A model generated the notes under the pieces. The model had not been told where the DNA came from, made no database searches, and worked only from the letters and a program-made list of their open reading frames with translations. Source: Janthinobacterium sp. (GTDB taxonomy: Bacteria > Pseudomonadota > Gammaproteobacteria > Burkholderiales > Burkholderiaceae_D). Taken from it: a stretch of DNA of 64,000 nt. Position numbers and translations under genes: made by a program. The stretch spans positions 1 to 64,000 of the forward strand of contig NZ_RFSK01000013.1 in NCBI RefSeq assembly GCF_009923995.1, given 5' to 3'. Positions 62,314 through 64,000 of this stretch are shown one piece after another; the stretch's first letter is position 1, and each line of letters starts with the position of its first letter.

Positions 62314-62346
62314 GGGGATCAGATCGTAAAATCTGGTCCCCTTTTT
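62314..62346 (+). terminator. Intrinsic terminator after tRNA-Arg copy 3
   Basis: GGGGATCAGAT-cgtaaa-ATCTGGTCCCC-TTTTT (one G-U). Confidence 0.85.
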
Positions 62347-62361
62347 CGTTTCCGAAAGGTT

Positions 62362-63237
62362 TTATGCCGCGCCTGTCGGGCCGCGCCGGTACTGCTGGCG
62401 AAACGCGCGCGGCGTGAGCTGCCTGGCGGCGCGGAACTGGCGGTTGAAATGCGCCAGGTTGCGGTAGCCCGCCTCCTGCGCGATGACGGCGATGGCCAGA
62501 TTGCTCTCGATCAGCTGTTGGCAGGCGCGGCCGATGCGCAGCCGCAGCAGGTATTCGCCCGGCGTGCAATGCGCGTGGCGCTTGAAGCAGCGGTGGAAGG
62601 CGCCCAGCGACAGGGCCGCCCGCTGCGCCAGGGTCTCCAGTGCGATTTCTTCCCGGAAGTGCGCATGCATGAAGTCGAACACGCCGGCCATGCGCTTGTG
62701 CTGCCCGTCGGCCTGCACCGGCGCCTGCGCTTGCGAGGCCAGCGGCTGCGCGCCCCTGTCGCCGGCCAGCTCCAGCAGCACGTCGAGCAGCAGCGGCAGG
62801 CGCTGCGGCACGGCCAGGGCATTGAGCTGCAGCAGCCTGGCCGCGCAGCGCGCGCTCGTTTCCGGCGAAAAATGCAGGGCAGGGCCGGCGCGCGCCGCCA
62901 GTTGCCGCAAGCTGTGCAGCTCGGGAAAGCACGCCGCCAGCTGCGCCAGCCATTCCGGCGAAAACCACACGACGACGGCCAGCATGGGCTGCGCGCCGTC
63001 GATGCGCTCGCTGGCGGACCACGTGTGCGGCAGATTCGGCCCCAGCAGCACCAGGTCGCCCGGCTCGAAGTCGCCCACGTGGTCGCCGATGTAGCGCTGT
63101 CCACGGGCATTCACCGTCAGGGTCAGCTCGAATTGCGGGTGGTAGTGCCAGATGAAGGGAATGGTGTCGAGTTCGCGCCACAGCAAGCCCCAGGAGTGGC
63201 CGGGCGGTATCGTGACTTGTTCGAATAAAGGCGTCAT
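62362..63237 (-). CDS. AraC family transcriptional regulator with N-terminal cupin
   Basis: cupin-like HYHPQFELTLTVNARGQRYIGDHVGDFEPGDLVLLGPNLPHTW; AraC HTH at C-terminus. Confidence 0.9.
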   Translation of the reverse strand: MTPLFEQVTIPPGHSWGLLWRELDTIPFIWHYHPQFELTLTVNARGQRYIGDHVGDFEPGDLVLLGPNLPHTWSASERIDGAQPMLAVVVWFSPEWLAQLAACFPELHSLRQLAARAGPALHFSPETSARCAARLLQLNALAVPQRLPLLLDVLLELAGDRGAQPLASQAQAPVQADGQHKRMAGVFDFMHAHFREEIALETLAQRAALSLGAFHRCFKRHAHCTPGEYLLRLRIGRACQQLIESNLAIAVIAQEAGYRNLAHFNRQFRAARQLTPRAFRQQYRRGPTGAA

Positions 63238-63356
63238 CGTGACGTTGTGAACGTTGGAATAGTCAGGATAGTATCAGTATTGGCCGCCAACGGCGTAGTT
63301 TGCCCGGCACCGGCATCGCACAATCGCTCTCATCCCATCACCACCAGGAGACAGCG

Positions 63357-64000
63357 ATGCAAGACAAATACCACTACGGCGAAGACCGTCCCGGCAACCC
63401 GTCCGTGGCCTACACGGAACAGACCCAGTTGCGCGACATCCGCAAGCAGCTGCCCCTGCGCGTGCTGTCCGCCAGCGATTTCCTGCACTGGCAAACCTAT
63501 GGCTACGTCATCGTCAAGGATGCGGTTACTCCCGAGCAGGTGCGCCGCACTACCGATTTCCTGTGGGAATTTCAGGGCCTGGACGAGCATGACCCCGCCA
63601 CGTGGAACCGCGAGCAGCTGCGCGAACACGCGATGCAGGAGCTCAACGGTTCCGGCATGGTCGAGGCCTACCACAATCAGGTCCTGTGGGATAACCGCCA
63701 GACGCCGCGCGTGGTTGACGCCTTCGTCGATATCTGGGACCGTCAAGACCTGTGGGTGACCATCGACCGGGCCAACCTGAACACGCCCAACAAGGGCAAG
63801 CGCAAGTTTGGCGGCTTCATCCACTGGGATGCGGACACCACGCTGGACCCGCTGCCCGTCAACGTGCAGGGCGTGCTGGCCCTGTCCGACACCTCGCCCG
63901 AGAGCGGCGGCTTTCAATGCTATCCGGAATTGTTCAAGAATTTGCTGGCCTGGCGCAAGAGCGTGCCGCAGGACCGCAACCCGTGGCAGCCGGACCTGGC
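63357..64000 (+). CDS. Phytanoyl-CoA dioxygenase (PhyH)-like protein, truncated by window end
   Basis: DFLHWQTYGYVIVKDAVTPEQ...GGFIHWDADTTLDPLPVNVQGVLALSDTSPESGGFQCYPELF. Confidence 0.75.
   Translation, partial: MQDKYHYGEDRPGNPSVAYTEQTQLRDIRKQLPLRVLSASDFLHWQTYGYVIVKDAVTPEQVRRTTDFLWEFQGLDEHDPATWNREQLREHAMQELNGSGMVEAYHNQVLWDNRQTPRVVDAFVDIWDRQDLWVTIDRANLNTPNKGKRKFGGFIHWDADTTLDPLPVNVQGVLALSDTSPESGGFQCYPELFKNLLAWRKSVPQDRNPWQPDL

Overview
64 kb of high-GC chromosomal sequence; gene content and repertoire look like a beta-proteobacterium, probably Oxalobacteraceae (inference only). Main blocks: M1 aminopeptidase, GST and prolyl oligopeptidase; an assimilatory nitrate/nitrite operon (MFS transporter, nirB, nirD, FAD oxidoreductase, nasA) followed by cysC and a diguanylate cyclase; a glycerol locus glpR / glpD-glpSTPQUV-glpK; an Lrp / dadA-alr locus; three GGDEF proteins; a copper-type cluster (Cys/Met/His-rich small proteins, TolC-like protein, multicopper oxidase); an MCP; NDH-2; a hybrid histidine kinase; three identical tRNA-Arg(ACG) genes flanking a beta-helix-type secreted protein; and the start of a PhyH-like dioxygenase gene. 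The most notable signals are non-coding. (1) Upstream of the nitrate operon there is a perfect sigma-54 -24/-12 element, then three tandem hairpins with A1/G4 hexaloops (AACGGC, AACGAC, AACGGC), the last overlapping the 5' arm of an intrinsic terminator. This fits an ANTAR (NasT/NasR) antitermination leader. (2) A perfect CueR-type promoter places the predicted +1 at the start codon of the copper cluster's first gene. (3) A perfect FNR/Anr box lies upstream of a diguanylate cyclase gene. (4) The two glycerol ABC ATPases have complementary motif loss, predicting one degenerate and one canonical ATP site. No CRISPR array, rRNA, IS element or prophage was recognised.
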